DNA of 64,000 bases from Cohnella phaseoli (lineage in GTDB: Bacteria; Bacillota; Bacilli; Paenibacillales; Paenibacillaceae). Location of the stretch: assembly GCF_003386235.1 (NCBI RefSeq), contig NZ_QRDZ01000036.1, positions 37,052 through 101,051 of the forward strand. Reading direction: 5' to 3'. How positions within the stretch are numbered: the stretch's first letter is position 1; every line of letters starts with the position of its first letter. Positions 50,996 through 59,523 of the stretch are shown here, in pieces. The notes below the pieces were generated by a model. It was not told where the DNA came from and ran no database searches. It saw nothing but the letters and a program-made list of their open reading frames with translations. The position numbers and the translations under genes were made by a program.

Positions 50996-51604
50996 TTACA
51001 GCACCCCTTTGGTTGAAGGCACGCCCTTCACGCGCGGATCGATCGAAGTCGCTTCGTCCAGCGCGCGTCCGAGCGCCTTGAACACGGCCTCGACCATATG
51101 ATGCGTATTGCGTCCATAGTGGACGATGACATGCAGCGTAATGCGCGCTTCCAACGCAAGCTTCCACAGGAACTCATGCACAAGCTCGACCGTGAAGCTG
51201 CCTACGTTAGCCGCCGGGAATTCCCCGCGCAGCTCGAAATGCGGCCGGTTGCTAATGTCGACGACGACTTGCGCAAGCGCCTCGTCCATCGGCACGAACA
51301 CGCTGGCGTAGCGCTTGATGCCTTTCTTGTCTCCCAGAGCCTCGCGCAGCACCTGACCTAAGCAGATGCCGATGTCCTCAACCGTATGATGATCGTCGAT
51401 GTCCACGTCGCCGCGCGCTTCGACCTTCAAATCGAACTGGCCGTGCTTCGCAAACAAGTCGAGCATATGATTCAAGAACGGAACGTCCGTCTCAAGCGAC
51501 ACCTCGCCGCTTCCGTCTACTCCAAGGGACAATTGGATGTCCGTCTCATTCGTCTTGCGGGATACGGCCGACGAACGGCCTCCTTGCACATTTTCTACGC
51601 TCAC
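50996..51604 (-). CDS. hisB: Imidazoleglycerol-phosphate dehydratase
   Basis: The 202-residue enzyme is monofunctional (no phosphatase domain). Conserved metal motifs are DVDIDDHHTVEDIGICLGQ and VHYGRNTHHMVEA, with PFLNHMLDLFAKHG. It starts at a GTG overlapping the hisD stop. Confidence 0.96.
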   Translation of the reverse strand: MSVENVQGGRSSAVSRKTNETDIQLSLGVDGSGEVSLETDVPFLNHMLDLFAKHGQFDLKVEARGDVDIDDHHTVEDIGICLGQVLREALGDKKGIKRYASVFVPMDEALAQVVVDISNRPHFELRGEFPAANVGSFTVELVHEFLWKLALEARITLHVIVHYGRNTHHMVEAVFKALGRALDEATSIDPRVKGVPSTKGVL

Positions 51605-52890
51605 TTCGTCTCCCTGCCTTCCAATCGGATTTCCACCGCGCGCGCGTGACCTTCCAGCCCTTCATGCCGGGCCAGCGTCGCGATTCCTGCGGCGTCTCTT
51701 AACAATGCCTGCTTGCTGTATCGGATCAAGCTCGATTTCTTCAGAAAATCGTCCACGTTCAGCGGCGACGAGAACCGCGCCGTGCCGTTCGTCGGCAGAA
51801 TGTGGTTCGGGCCCGCAAAATAATCGCCTACCGGCTCCGAGCTATACGGGCCGATGAAGATCGCCCCCGCCGTCTCGATGCGTCCGAGCAGCTCCATCGG
51901 CTCGTCCGTCATCACTTCCAGATGCTCCGGCGCCAGCTTGTTGACCACGTCCAGCCCTTCGTCCAGGCTGTCCACGATCAGGATCGCCCCGTGCCGCTCC
52001 AGCGAGCTGCGGGCGATGTCCACCCGCGGCAGAGCCGCAACCTGGCGCTCCAGCTCCGCCTGCACCGCCGATGCCAAAGCCTGCGACGGCGTCACGAGCA
52101 CCGCCGAAGCCATCTCATCGTGCTCCGCCTGCGACAGCATATCCGCGGCCACATACCGCGGATCGGCGCTGTCGTCCGCCAGCACGACGATCTCGCTCGG
52201 GCCCGCGATGCTGTCGATGTCGACCGCGCCGTACACGGCGCGTTTCGCCAGCGCCACGAAAATGTTGCCGGGCCCGCAAATCTTATCGACGGCGGGGATG
52301 CTCGCCGTCCCATAGGCGAGCGCGGCGACCGCCTGCGCTCCCCCGACCCGGTACATCTCCGTTACGCCAGCCTCTGCGGCCGCCACCAGAATGTACGGGT
52401 CGATCCCTTCCCGTCCGCCGGTCGCCGGCGGCGTCACCATCGCAATCTCCGGCACGCCGGCCACCTTGGCCGGAAGCACGTTCATGAGCACCGACGACGG
52501 ATACGCCGCCTTGCCTCCGGGAACGTACAGCCCGACGCGGCGCAGCGGGCGGATCGCCATGCCCAGCATCGTGCCGTCCGGCGCCACGTCCATCCACGAG
52601 CCGCGCTTCTGCTTCTCGTGGAACGCCGTAATGTTCGCCGCCGCCTGCCGCAGCGCCGTGAGAAACTCCGGCTCTACCCTAGCGTAAGCGCCCTGAATCT
52701 CTTCCTCCGTCACCCGCAGCTGTTCGGGCGTCAAAGACACCTTATCGAACTCCGCCGTGTACCGCAGCAGCGCCTCGTCGCCTTCCAGACGCACCGCCTC
52801 CACGACCTCCCGCACGGTCGCGTTCTGCTCCGGAGAGCCGTATTCGCTCTGCCGATCTAACCGGAATCCGTCCGCTTTTCCAATATACAT
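51601..52890 (-). CDS. hisD: Histidinol dehydrogenase
   Basis: The start is ATG 52890 (MYIGKADGFRL) after GAGGAGGCGAAGG; codons further upstream are unlikely. The 429-residue enzyme carries out two NAD-dependent oxidations to histidine. Motifs include RRVGLYVPGGKAAYPSSVLM, KICGPGNIFVALAKR, AGPSEIVVLADDSADPRYVAADMLSQAEHDE and GPNHILPTNGTARF, with zinc ligands in the SQAEHDE segment. Confidence 0.96.
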   Translation of the reverse strand: MYIGKADGFRLDRQSEYGSPEQNATVREVVEAVRLEGDEALLRYTAEFDKVSLTPEQLRVTEEEIQGAYARVEPEFLTALRQAAANITAFHEKQKRGSWMDVAPDGTMLGMAIRPLRRVGLYVPGGKAAYPSSVLMNVLPAKVAGVPEIAMVTPPATGGREGIDPYILVAAAEAGVTEMYRVGGAQAVAALAYGTASIPAVDKICGPGNIFVALAKRAVYGAVDIDSIAGPSEIVVLADDSADPRYVAADMLSQAEHDEMASAVLVTPSQALASAVQAELERQVAALPRVDIARSSLERHGAILIVDSLDEGLDVVNKLAPEHLEVMTDEPMELLGRIETAGAIFIGPYSSEPVGDYFAGPNHILPTNGTARFSSPLNVDDFLKKSSLIRYSKQALLRDAAGIATLARHEGLEGHARAVEIRLEGRETK

Positions 52891-52926
52891 GCCTTCGCCT
52901 CCTCGCATCACCGTCTCAAACCCGCC

Positions 52927-53565
52927 TCACACCGGAGCGCCGATAATCGCGCCCAGCCGGTCGCAAAGCTCCTGAATCGCCGCATTTTTCAGCCTGTAGC
53001 TGACGCGATTGGCGATCAGCCGGCTCGTCACCTGGAATAGCGTCTCCATCTCCACGAGTCCGTTTTCCTTAAGCGTCTGCCCCGTTTCCACCATATCCAC
53101 GATCCGATCGGCCAAGCCGATCAGCGGAGCAAGCTCGATCGAGCCGTTCAGCTTGATCACTTCCACCTGCTGCCCCTGCTCGCGAAAATATTGCGAAGCT
53201 ACGTTCGCATATTTCGAAGCCACACGAGGATTGATGACCGGCTTCCAGTCGGGCAGTCCGATGACCGACATCCGACACTTCGCAATTCCGAGATCAAGCA
53301 GCTCGTAGACGTCCTTATTTTCCTCCATCAGAACGTCCTTGCCCACGATGCCAATGTCGGCCACTCCGTACTCCACGTACGTCGGAACATCGACCGGCTT
53401 CGCCATGATGAACTCCATGTTCGCCTCCGGTACCGGAATAATCAGCTTGCGGGAGTCGTCGAAATCCTCCGGAATCGGCAGCCCCGCCTGCCGGAACAGC
53501 TTGCTGGCCTGCTTATAGATGCGCCCCTTGGGCATCGCGACTTTCAAAGTGCCGCTGTCCGTCAT
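52927..53565 (-). CDS. hisG: ATP phosphoribosyltransferase, catalytic subunit (short form)
   Basis: The 212-residue short form begins LKVAMPKGRIYKQASKLFRQAG and has the PRPP loop near DRIVDMVETGQTLKENGL. It lacks the C-terminal regulatory domain and so needs HisZ, whose gene is just upstream with a four-base overlap. It starts the pathway and is the expected feedback-control point. Confidence 0.97.
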   Translation of the reverse strand: MTDSGTLKVAMPKGRIYKQASKLFRQAGLPIPEDFDDSRKLIIPVPEANMEFIMAKPVDVPTYVEYGVADIGIVGKDVLMEENKDVYELLDLGIAKCRMSVIGLPDWKPVINPRVASKYANVASQYFREQGQQVEVIKLNGSIELAPLIGLADRIVDMVETGQTLKENGLVEMETLFQVTSRLIANRVSYRLKNAAIQELCDRLGAIIGAPV

Positions 53566-54791
53566 GCCAACCCTTCCTTTCCGTAGTCAAAAGGAACCAG
53601 CTTGTCGTACGACTTGCCCCGATAAACCAATTCGCCCTTGCTCAAGTGTCGTTCCAGATCCGCAGCGCGCAACTCCCCCAGCTCCGCAGTCGATACGAGC
53701 GCCGTTACCACGATCGCTCCCTGCTCGCGAAGCTGGCTTGCCTTCACGAGCGCTTCTTGTCGCCGCGTGCTTGCATACGCGACCAGCGTCCGCTCGCGCT
53801 GCTCGGCGGCGTCTTCCACGACTTCGAGAATGCGCGTCGTCTTCAATGCAAAGCCCGTCGCATGAGCGGGACGCCCGAACTGCGCGAGCAAGTTGTCGTA
53901 CCGGCCTCCGCTGCACACCGGAAATCCCAGATGGGAAGCATAGCCTTCAAAGGTCATCCCCGTATAATAGGAGAAATCCCCGATCATCGTCAGATCGATC
54001 AGCACATGCTCTTGAATGCCGTAGGCTTCCAGCACGTCCCATACTTCGCACAGATGACGGATCGCCGATTGCGCTCTCTCGTTCGCGCTCAGCTCCAGCG
54101 CTTGATCGCATACCTCCTGACCGCCGCGAAGCCGCAAAATATCCTCCAGCTCCTTCTTCCACGCAGCGTCCAGCGTTAGCTTGCGGATTGCATCCCGGTA
54201 GCCGACGTGATCTCGCTGCAGCAAGCAGGCTTTTAGCGTCTCCTGCTCGCTAACCAGCCCAGGCAGCGTCTCCTCGAACAAACCGTTCAAGAAACCGACA
54301 TGCCCCATCGCGATCTTGAACGACGGCACTCCCGCCGCCTTTAAGGAAGCGACGGCCAGCGCAATCATCTCCGCATCCGCCTCAGGAGAAGCGTCTCCGA
54401 CCAGTTCGACGCCGGTCTGATAAAACTCAGAATCCCTTCCGCCCTCTTCCTCGAATGCCCGGAACACATTGCCATGATAGCTGAGCCGGATCGGGAACGA
54501 ATCGTCCTTAAGCAGCGAGCCGACGACGCGCGCGATCGGCGCCGTCATGTCGGAACGCAGTACGATCGTCGTCCCGCGGCGGTCCAGCAGCTTAAACAGC
54601 TTCTGATCCGATGTCGAGCTGGCCATTCCGACCGTGTCGTAATATTCCAGCGCAGGGGTGATGATCTGTTCGTAACCCCACAGCTGCATGCACTCCAGCA
54701 CGCTTCGCTCGATCTTCCTCAGCTTGGAGACCGCGTGCGGCAAATAATCCTTTACCCCGGTCGGCTTCTCGAACACTTTCGGTTTCGTCAT
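53562..54791 (-). CDS. hisZ: ATP phosphoribosyltransferase regulatory subunit HisZ
   Basis: The 409-residue HisRS paralogue has class II synthetase motifs (VLRSDMTAPIARVV, FYQTGVELVG, GFPVCSGGRYDNLLAQFG) but is not a charging enzyme in this setting. It is the first gene of the his operon and forms the hetero-octamer with HisG that senses histidine. The promoter and operator-like repeats lie at 54890-54958. Confidence 0.96.
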   Translation of the reverse strand: MTKPKVFEKPTGVKDYLPHAVSKLRKIERSVLECMQLWGYEQIITPALEYYDTVGMASSTSDQKLFKLLDRRGTTIVLRSDMTAPIARVVGSLLKDDSFPIRLSYHGNVFRAFEEEGGRDSEFYQTGVELVGDASPEADAEMIALAVASLKAAGVPSFKIAMGHVGFLNGLFEETLPGLVSEQETLKACLLQRDHVGYRDAIRKLTLDAAWKKELEDILRLRGGQEVCDQALELSANERAQSAIRHLCEVWDVLEAYGIQEHVLIDLTMIGDFSYYTGMTFEGYASHLGFPVCSGGRYDNLLAQFGRPAHATGFALKTTRILEVVEDAAEQRERTLVAYASTRRQEALVKASQLREQGAIVVTALVSTAELGELRAADLERHLSKGELVYRGKSYDKLVPFDYGKEGLA

Positions 54792-54889
54792 TTTCGCGCA
54801 CCTTCTTCGTTTTATCCTCTATTGCTTTTAACGACTTCAAACAGGTTGTTTGAGCTGCTTGCATCGATCGCTTCATCACATTAAAGCAC

Positions 54890-54958
54890 TACCATGTTAC
54901 CATACTGCCAAAATAAAGAGATTAGTGGTATATTACCATGTCGCTCTTTTCGAGTCAA
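54890..54958 (-). promoter_or_regulatory. his operon promoter with a palindromic operator on the -10 and a second related site
   Basis: On the minus strand TTGACT (plus 54953-54958) and TAATAT (54930-54935) are 17 bases apart. The -10 sits inside the palindrome TGGTAATATACCA (54926-54938). Downstream at 54890-54902 the related block TGGTAACATGGTA shares its first half. A repressor of histidine genes binding these is plausible; its identity is not known to me. The rest of the 54792-55050 gap shows no T-box. Confidence 0.6.
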
Positions 54959-55050
54959 TCCTCGCCTGCGCCTGTAAGGACTGCCGCAGGAAATCAAAAA
55001 AACCGCCCGTTGCCGTCATCGGCAGCAAGGCGGTGATTCGAGCGCCTAAC

Positions 55051-55539
55051 CTACAACTCCCTGAGAGGATTGCCCCCTACTCTCATTCCAGGCGCAACAT
55101 CCTTATGAACAACCGCACCGGCCGCAACGACCGCACCGTCTCCGATCGTCACTCCCGGCAGAACCGTTACGTTTGCCCCGATCATCACGTTAGAGCCGAT
55201 CCGGATATCTCCCAGACGGTATTCTTCAATCAAGTATTCGTGCGTCAACAGCGTCGAATTATAGCCGATAATCGTGTTATCTCCAACCGTAATTCGTTCG
55301 GGGAAGAAGACGTCCACCATTACCATGAGCGCAAACGCCGTATGCCGCCCGACTTTCATTCCGAGGATGCGCCTGTAAATCCAGTTTTTAACCGGCAAGC
55401 TCGGGCAGTATCGCGCGATCTGGATGAAGACAAAATTGCGAACCGCCTTGAACCGGGACACCGTGCGGTACACCTGCCACAGCGCATTCGCCCCTTCCAC
55501 CGGATACCGCTCCACGTTCCTCAACTCAAGCACCCTCAT
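55051..55539 (-). CDS. yvoF: Hexapeptide-repeat acyltransferase YvoF
   Basis: The 162-residue protein has a left-handed beta-helix of hexapeptide repeats (ITVGDNTIIGYNSTLLTHEYL, IRIGSNVMIGANVTVLPGVTIGDGAVVAAGAVV) typical of acetyltransferases of the LbH family. Its place after ppaX matches yvoF of B. subtilis, whose substrate is not established. Its start overlaps the ppaX end by 14 bases. Confidence 0.9.
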   Translation of the reverse strand: MRVLELRNVERYPVEGANALWQVYRTVSRFKAVRNFVFIQIARYCPSLPVKNWIYRRILGMKVGRHTAFALMVMVDVFFPERITVGDNTIIGYNSTLLTHEYLIEEYRLGDIRIGSNVMIGANVTVLPGVTIGDGAVVAAGAVVHKDVAPGMRVGGNPLREL

Positions 55540-56251
55540 TTCCGATTCCGCATAGGGTCAGCAGTTCTTCCATCTCCTTGATGATATACGATGCCCCGGA
55601 ACTGCGCAGCAGCTCCTCGCCTTTGAGCGACCATGCCACGCCGACGGGAACGGCCCCCGCCCGGAGCGCCGACACGATGTCGACGGAGCTATCTCCCACC
55701 ATCAGCGTCTCCGAGGCTTCCGTGCCAAGCGCGGCTACCGCCTTCGCCACCGGCTCGGGATGCGGCTTGGCGTTGTCCACATCGTCCAACGTCACGATCG
55801 TATCCATATAGGAGTAGATCTCCAGCAGCTTAAGTGCGCGAAGCGTCGTCTCCCTCATCTTCGTCGTCACGACGCCAAGCCGAATGCCCTGCCGATGAAG
55901 CTGTTCGATCGTTTCCTTCACGCCGGGGAAGAGCGATACCATCTCGTCATGCTTAAGCAGGTTGTATTCCCGGTAAGCGCCGACTAGCGTCGCTATATCT
56001 TCTCTCCCGGTAAAATGCTTCATCTGCACGGACAGCGGCTCTCCCATCGACGGGATGATATGCTCCCTCCCGAAGCTTGCGGGAACATGACCGATCAGCG
56101 CATGCATGAAAGACTGAATGATCAGTTCGTTCGTATCGATTATCGTACCGTCAAGATCAAACAGGACGGTCGTGATTTTCGCTTGGGGCTTCCGTGCCGC
56201 CGGCGTCGTTTCCTCCGTCTGCGTCGTTGGAGTCGTTCTTGTTTGCGTCAT
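55526..56251 (-). CDS. ppaX: Pyrophosphatase PpaX (HAD family)
   Basis: The 241-residue HAD hydrolase has DLDGT (nucleophile Asp in TTVLFDLDGTIIDTNELI), motif II (VVTTK) and motif IV (MVGDSSVDIVSA). In B. subtilis PpaX hydrolyses pyrophosphate formed by the HprK phosphorylase reaction, which fits its place near hprK. The first ~25 residues (Thr/Gln-rich) lie inside the lgt 3' end. No later in-frame start with a ribosome site is available, so the overlap appears real. Confidence 0.9.
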   Translation of the reverse strand: MTQTRTTPTTQTEETTPAARKPQAKITTVLFDLDGTIIDTNELIIQSFMHALIGHVPASFGREHIIPSMGEPLSVQMKHFTGREDIATLVGAYREYNLLKHDEMVSLFPGVKETIEQLHRQGIRLGVVTTKMRETTLRALKLLEIYSYMDTIVTLDDVDNAKPHPEPVAKAVAALGTEASETLMVGDSSVDIVSALRAGAVPVGVAWSLKGEELLRSSGASYIIKEMEELLTLCGIGNEGA

Positions 56252-57212
56252 TCTTGCTGTTCTCCGTTTCTTCGCGCGTCTGCAACGCGGTTTTCCCGGT
56301 TTTGAAATTCACTAGCGGGTCGTTGTACCTCTCCGCTGCGTATCCCATCGTTCTCCTCGCCACGATCAAAATGATACCGCCAAGGACGAGCAGAAGCGCA
56401 AGTAACTGAGAAATCCGGATATTGCCCTCAGCCGGATTCAAATAGCCTTGCTCGAATACGGCCGTCATCGGAGACCATAGCGCGTCGAGCACCGACTTAA
56501 GCCACTCCGGCCCCTTAAAGGCCAAGCTGTCGGTACGAAGCGCCTCAATAAAGAAGCGGCCGATGGAATACCAGATGAAGTAGGTGAACAGCAGCTCGCC
56601 TTTTCTCAGGAAATTGCGGCGTCTGATCACGAACAACACAACCAGCCCTACCAGGCTCCACAGCGATTCGTACAGGAAAGTCGGGTGATGGAACACTCCC
56701 TCAACGTTCATCTGATTCACGATAAAGCCCGGAATATGCAGCGTATCGCGCAGGAACGACTCCTCTACCTCTCCGCCGTAAGCCTCCTGATTAACGAAGT
56801 TGCCCCAGCGTCCGATCATTTGCCCGATCAGCAGCGAGGGCGCGCAAATGTCGGCGATTCTTAAGAAGCTGTAGCCTTTGGCCCTTATGTAGAAAAAACC
56901 GCTGAGCAGCGCGCCGATCAACGCTCCGTAGATGGCGATTCCGCCGTTCCAGATCTGGATGATCTCGCCCGGATTCGCCTGGTAGTAGTCCCATTTGAAC
57001 GCAACATAATACAGCCGCGCGACGATAATGGAAGATGGAACCCCGATTAACAGCAAGTCCAGGAAAAAGTCGGCGTTCAGGCCGAAGCGTTTTCCTTCCT
57101 GCACCGCAAGCAGAAGGCCCGCCAAAGCCGCCGACCCCAAAATGATGCCGTACCAATGTACATCCAGAGAGCCGATCGAGAACGCGATCGGATTGAGCAG
57201 CATCGTAAACAT
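56157..57212 (-). CDS. lgt: Prolipoprotein diacylglyceryl transferase
   Basis: The 351-residue membrane enzyme adds diacylglycerol to the lipobox cysteine, and so acts on the binding lipoproteins here. It has about seven membrane segments and the Lgt signature GQMIGRWGNFVNQEAYG. It is longer than the usual ~270-280 residues: after the last helix comes a tail of about 60 residues ending in an Asn/Asp/Gly-rich stretch. Its end overlaps ppaX by 95 bases. GGAGG precedes the ATG. Confidence 0.96.
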   Translation of the reverse strand: MFTMLLNPIAFSIGSLDVHWYGIILGSAALAGLLLAVQEGKRFGLNADFFLDLLLIGVPSSIIVARLYYVAFKWDYYQANPGEIIQIWNGGIAIYGALIGALLSGFFYIRAKGYSFLRIADICAPSLLIGQMIGRWGNFVNQEAYGGEVEESFLRDTLHIPGFIVNQMNVEGVFHHPTFLYESLWSLVGLVVLFVIRRRNFLRKGELLFTYFIWYSIGRFFIEALRTDSLAFKGPEWLKSVLDALWSPMTAVFEQGYLNPAEGNIRISQLLALLLVLGGIILIVARRTMGYAAERYNDPLVNFKTGKTALQTREETENSKNDANKNDSNDADGGNDAGGTEAPSENHDRPV

Positions 57213-57229
57213 CGTCTTCCTCCACTCGA

Positions 57230-58162
57230 TTATTCGTAGTCGTCCTCGGATATCGCTTCGGTTAGCTTGTTCGTGAACTGCTGCGCCGCATTATATCCCA
57301 TCCGCTTAAGGCGATAATTCATTGCCGCCACTTCCAGAATGACCGCCAGATTTCGTCCCGGCCTTACCGGAACGGTAAGCAGCGGCACTTCCGTCTCGAT
57401 AATCTTGGTCGTCTCCTCGTCCAGTCCGAGACGATCGTACTGCTTGTCCTGCTGCCAGTTTTCCAGACGAACGACTAGGCTGATGCTCGTCTGATTTTTC
57501 ACCGCTCCCGCACCGAACAACGTCATTACGTTTAAGATACCCAAGCCGCGAATTTCCAGCAAATGCCGAATCAGCTCAGGGGACGTGCCGAACAGATGAT
57601 TGTCCGCCGTCTGTCGAATTTCGACCGCATCGTCCGCAATCAGCCGATGTCCGCGTTTGACCAGCTCCAGCGCCGTCTCGCTCTTGCCGATGCCGCTGCC
57701 TCCGGTAATGAGCATGCCTACGCCGTAGACGTCTACGAGTACGCCGTGAATCGTCGCCGAAGGCGCCAATTTTTTCTCCAGGAAAGTCGTAATCCGACTT
57801 AACAGGATCGTCGTCGCGACCGAGCTTCGCAGCACCGGAAAATGACGTTCATTCGCAATCTCAACGAGTTCGCCCGGGATGTCCTGTCCGCGCGTAATGA
57901 TAATGCAAGGCGTTTCCTCATGGCACAGCCGCTCCATCCGGTCGCGCCGTTCTTCCGAAGTCAATGTTTCCAGGAACGCGAGCTCCGTACGGCCTAACAT
58001 CTGCGCCCGCTCCGCCGGATAGTAATTGAAATAGCCGGCCATTTCCAAGCCAGGACGATTAAGATCATCCGTTACAATAGTGCGCCGCAATCCGTCTTCG
58101 CCGGCCACAATTTCGAGGTGAAATTGCTGCACGAGCTCGGATACTCTCACTTTCTTGGCCAT
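57230..58162 (-). CDS. hprK: HPr(Ser) kinase/phosphorylase
   Basis: The start is ATG 58162 (MAKKVRVSELV) after AAAGGAG; 20 upstream codons are excluded. The 310-residue bifunctional enzyme phosphorylates or dephosphorylates Ser46 of HPr. It has Walker A GGSGIGKS, the catalytic Asp in ADDAVEI and the family signature LLEIRGLGILNVMTLFGAGAV. It sits at the head of hprK-lgt-ppaX-yvoF and its substrate protein is encoded at 39690-39959. Confidence 0.97.
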   Translation of the reverse strand: MAKKVRVSELVQQFHLEIVAGEDGLRRTIVTDDLNRPGLEMAGYFNYYPAERAQMLGRTELAFLETLTSEERRDRMERLCHEETPCIIITRGQDIPGELVEIANERHFPVLRSSVATTILLSRITTFLEKKLAPSATIHGVLVDVYGVGMLITGGSGIGKSETALELVKRGHRLIADDAVEIRQTADNHLFGTSPELIRHLLEIRGLGILNVMTLFGAGAVKNQTSISLVVRLENWQQDKQYDRLGLDEETTKIIETEVPLLTVPVRPGRNLAVILEVAAMNYRLKRMGYNAAQQFTNKLTEAISEDDYE

Positions 58163-58262
58163 CGTACAGCTCCTTTCCTGTTTTCCCCTATTTATCGTAT
58201 CGAAAATAATCGGACAAATCAATTTATACTTTCTTCAACCTCTATAAAGCCGACCAAGTGGC

Positions 58263-58293
58263 AAAAAACCGTCCGGCCATTGGCCGAACGGTT
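58263..58293 (-). terminator. Terminator after the MsmX-type ATPase gene
   Basis: On the minus strand AAACCGTTCGGCC and GGCCGGACGGTTT pair around a small loop and end in a run of T. Confidence 0.9.
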
Positions 58294-58311
58294 TCCGCTC
58301 TTACCGATCTA

Positions 58312-59433
58312 TTAGCTCTCGAAAATGTTCAGTTCCGAGTCTTTGTCGAAAATATGGATTTTGTTCATGTCGATCGCGAGCTTGATGTTTTGGTTCTCGC
58401 GAAGACCGGCACGTCCGTCTACACGAGCAATGACGTTCTCTTTGCCCAGACCGTTCAGGTACAGGTACTGCTCGTGACCCAGGTTCTCGGCAACCTCGAT
58501 CGTCGCGTTAACGACAGTGTTCGGGGAAGCTTCGATGAATACGGGTTCTTCGTGAAGGTCCTCAGGACGTATGCCGAGGATGATCTCGCGGCCGATGTAA
58601 CCTTTGGCGCGCAGCAGCTTCGCTTTGCCTTCCGTAACTTCAACGTTGAAGCCCGTAGCGCGGAAACGTACGGAGCCGCCTTCTTCAACCAGTTGGCCCG
58701 TGATGAAGTTCATCGCAGGAGCGCCGATAAAGCCGGCAACGAACAGGTTGATCGGGTGGTTGTACAGAACATCCGGAGTAGCGGCTTGCTGAATGAAGCC
58801 GTCTTTCATAACGACGATACGATCGCCCATCGTCATGGCTTCCGTTTGGTCATGCGTTACGTAGATACAAGTCGTCTCAAGACGCTTCATCAATTTGGAG
58901 ATGTTCGCGCGCATTTGCGTACGCAATTTAGCATCCAAGTTGGAAAGCGGTTCGTCCATCAGGAACACTTGAGGCTCACGAACGATTGCGCGTCCCAAGG
59001 CGACACGTTGACGCTGACCGCCGGAGAGAGCCTTCGGCTTACGGTCGAGCAAGTGCTCGATTTCCAGCGTGCGAGCAGCTTCGCGTACGCGACGATCGAT
59101 CTCGTCTTTGCGGAATTTACGCAGTTTCAGACCGAACGCCATGTTCTGATACACGTTCATATGAGGATACAGAGCGTAAGATTGGAATACCATCGCGATA
59201 TCGCGGTCTTTCGGAGCGACGTCGTTCACGACGCGGTCGCCGATATACAGCTTGCCTTCGGAGATTTCTTCAAGTCCTGCGATCATACGCAGCGTAGTCG
59301 ATTTTCCGCAGCCGGAAGGACCTACGAGAACGAGAAACTCTTTGTCCTGGATGTCCAGGTTAAAGTCGGTTACCGATGCTTTATCGGATCCCGGATATTT
59401 TTTATACACGCTTTCTAAACGAACGCCTGCCAT
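58312..59433 (-). CDS. msmX: Sugar ABC transporter ATP-binding protein, MsmX/UgpC type
   Basis: The 373-residue ATPase has Walker A GPSGCGKST, signature LSGGQRQRVALGRA, Walker B VFLMDEPLSNLD, the H-loop VTHDQTEA and the C-terminal regulatory domain of MalK-type proteins. Start ATG 59433 has GGGGGA at eight bases; an ATG six bases upstream is too close. Such stand-alone ATPases serve several sugar importers in B. subtilis. Neither importer locus in the window has its own ATPase, which makes this the likely partner. Confidence 0.95.
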   Translation of the reverse strand: MAGVRLESVYKKYPGSDKASVTDFNLDIQDKEFLVLVGPSGCGKSTTLRMIAGLEEISEGKLYIGDRVVNDVAPKDRDIAMVFQSYALYPHMNVYQNMAFGLKLRKFRKDEIDRRVREAARTLEIEHLLDRKPKALSGGQRQRVALGRAIVREPQVFLMDEPLSNLDAKLRTQMRANISKLMKRLETTCIYVTHDQTEAMTMGDRIVVMKDGFIQQAATPDVLYNHPINLFVAGFIGAPAMNFITGQLVEEGGSVRFRATGFNVEVTEGKAKLLRAKGYIGREIILGIRPEDLHEEPVFIEASPNTVVNATIEVAENLGHEQYLYLNGLGKENVIARVDGRAGLRENQNIKLAIDMNKIHIFDKDSELNIFES

Positions 59434-59523
59434 GTACATTTCCCCCTAAACTTCGTTTGAAGGTACATGACTATCTTACCTTAAGGCCGGGCCAGATGAC
59501 TATGCACAAAGCGTACAAAAAAT

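Noticed and set aside
54792..54925. Possible T-box or histidine leader peptide before hisZ
   Set aside because: No T-box consensus and no His-rich short frame; the leader is only ~130 bases.
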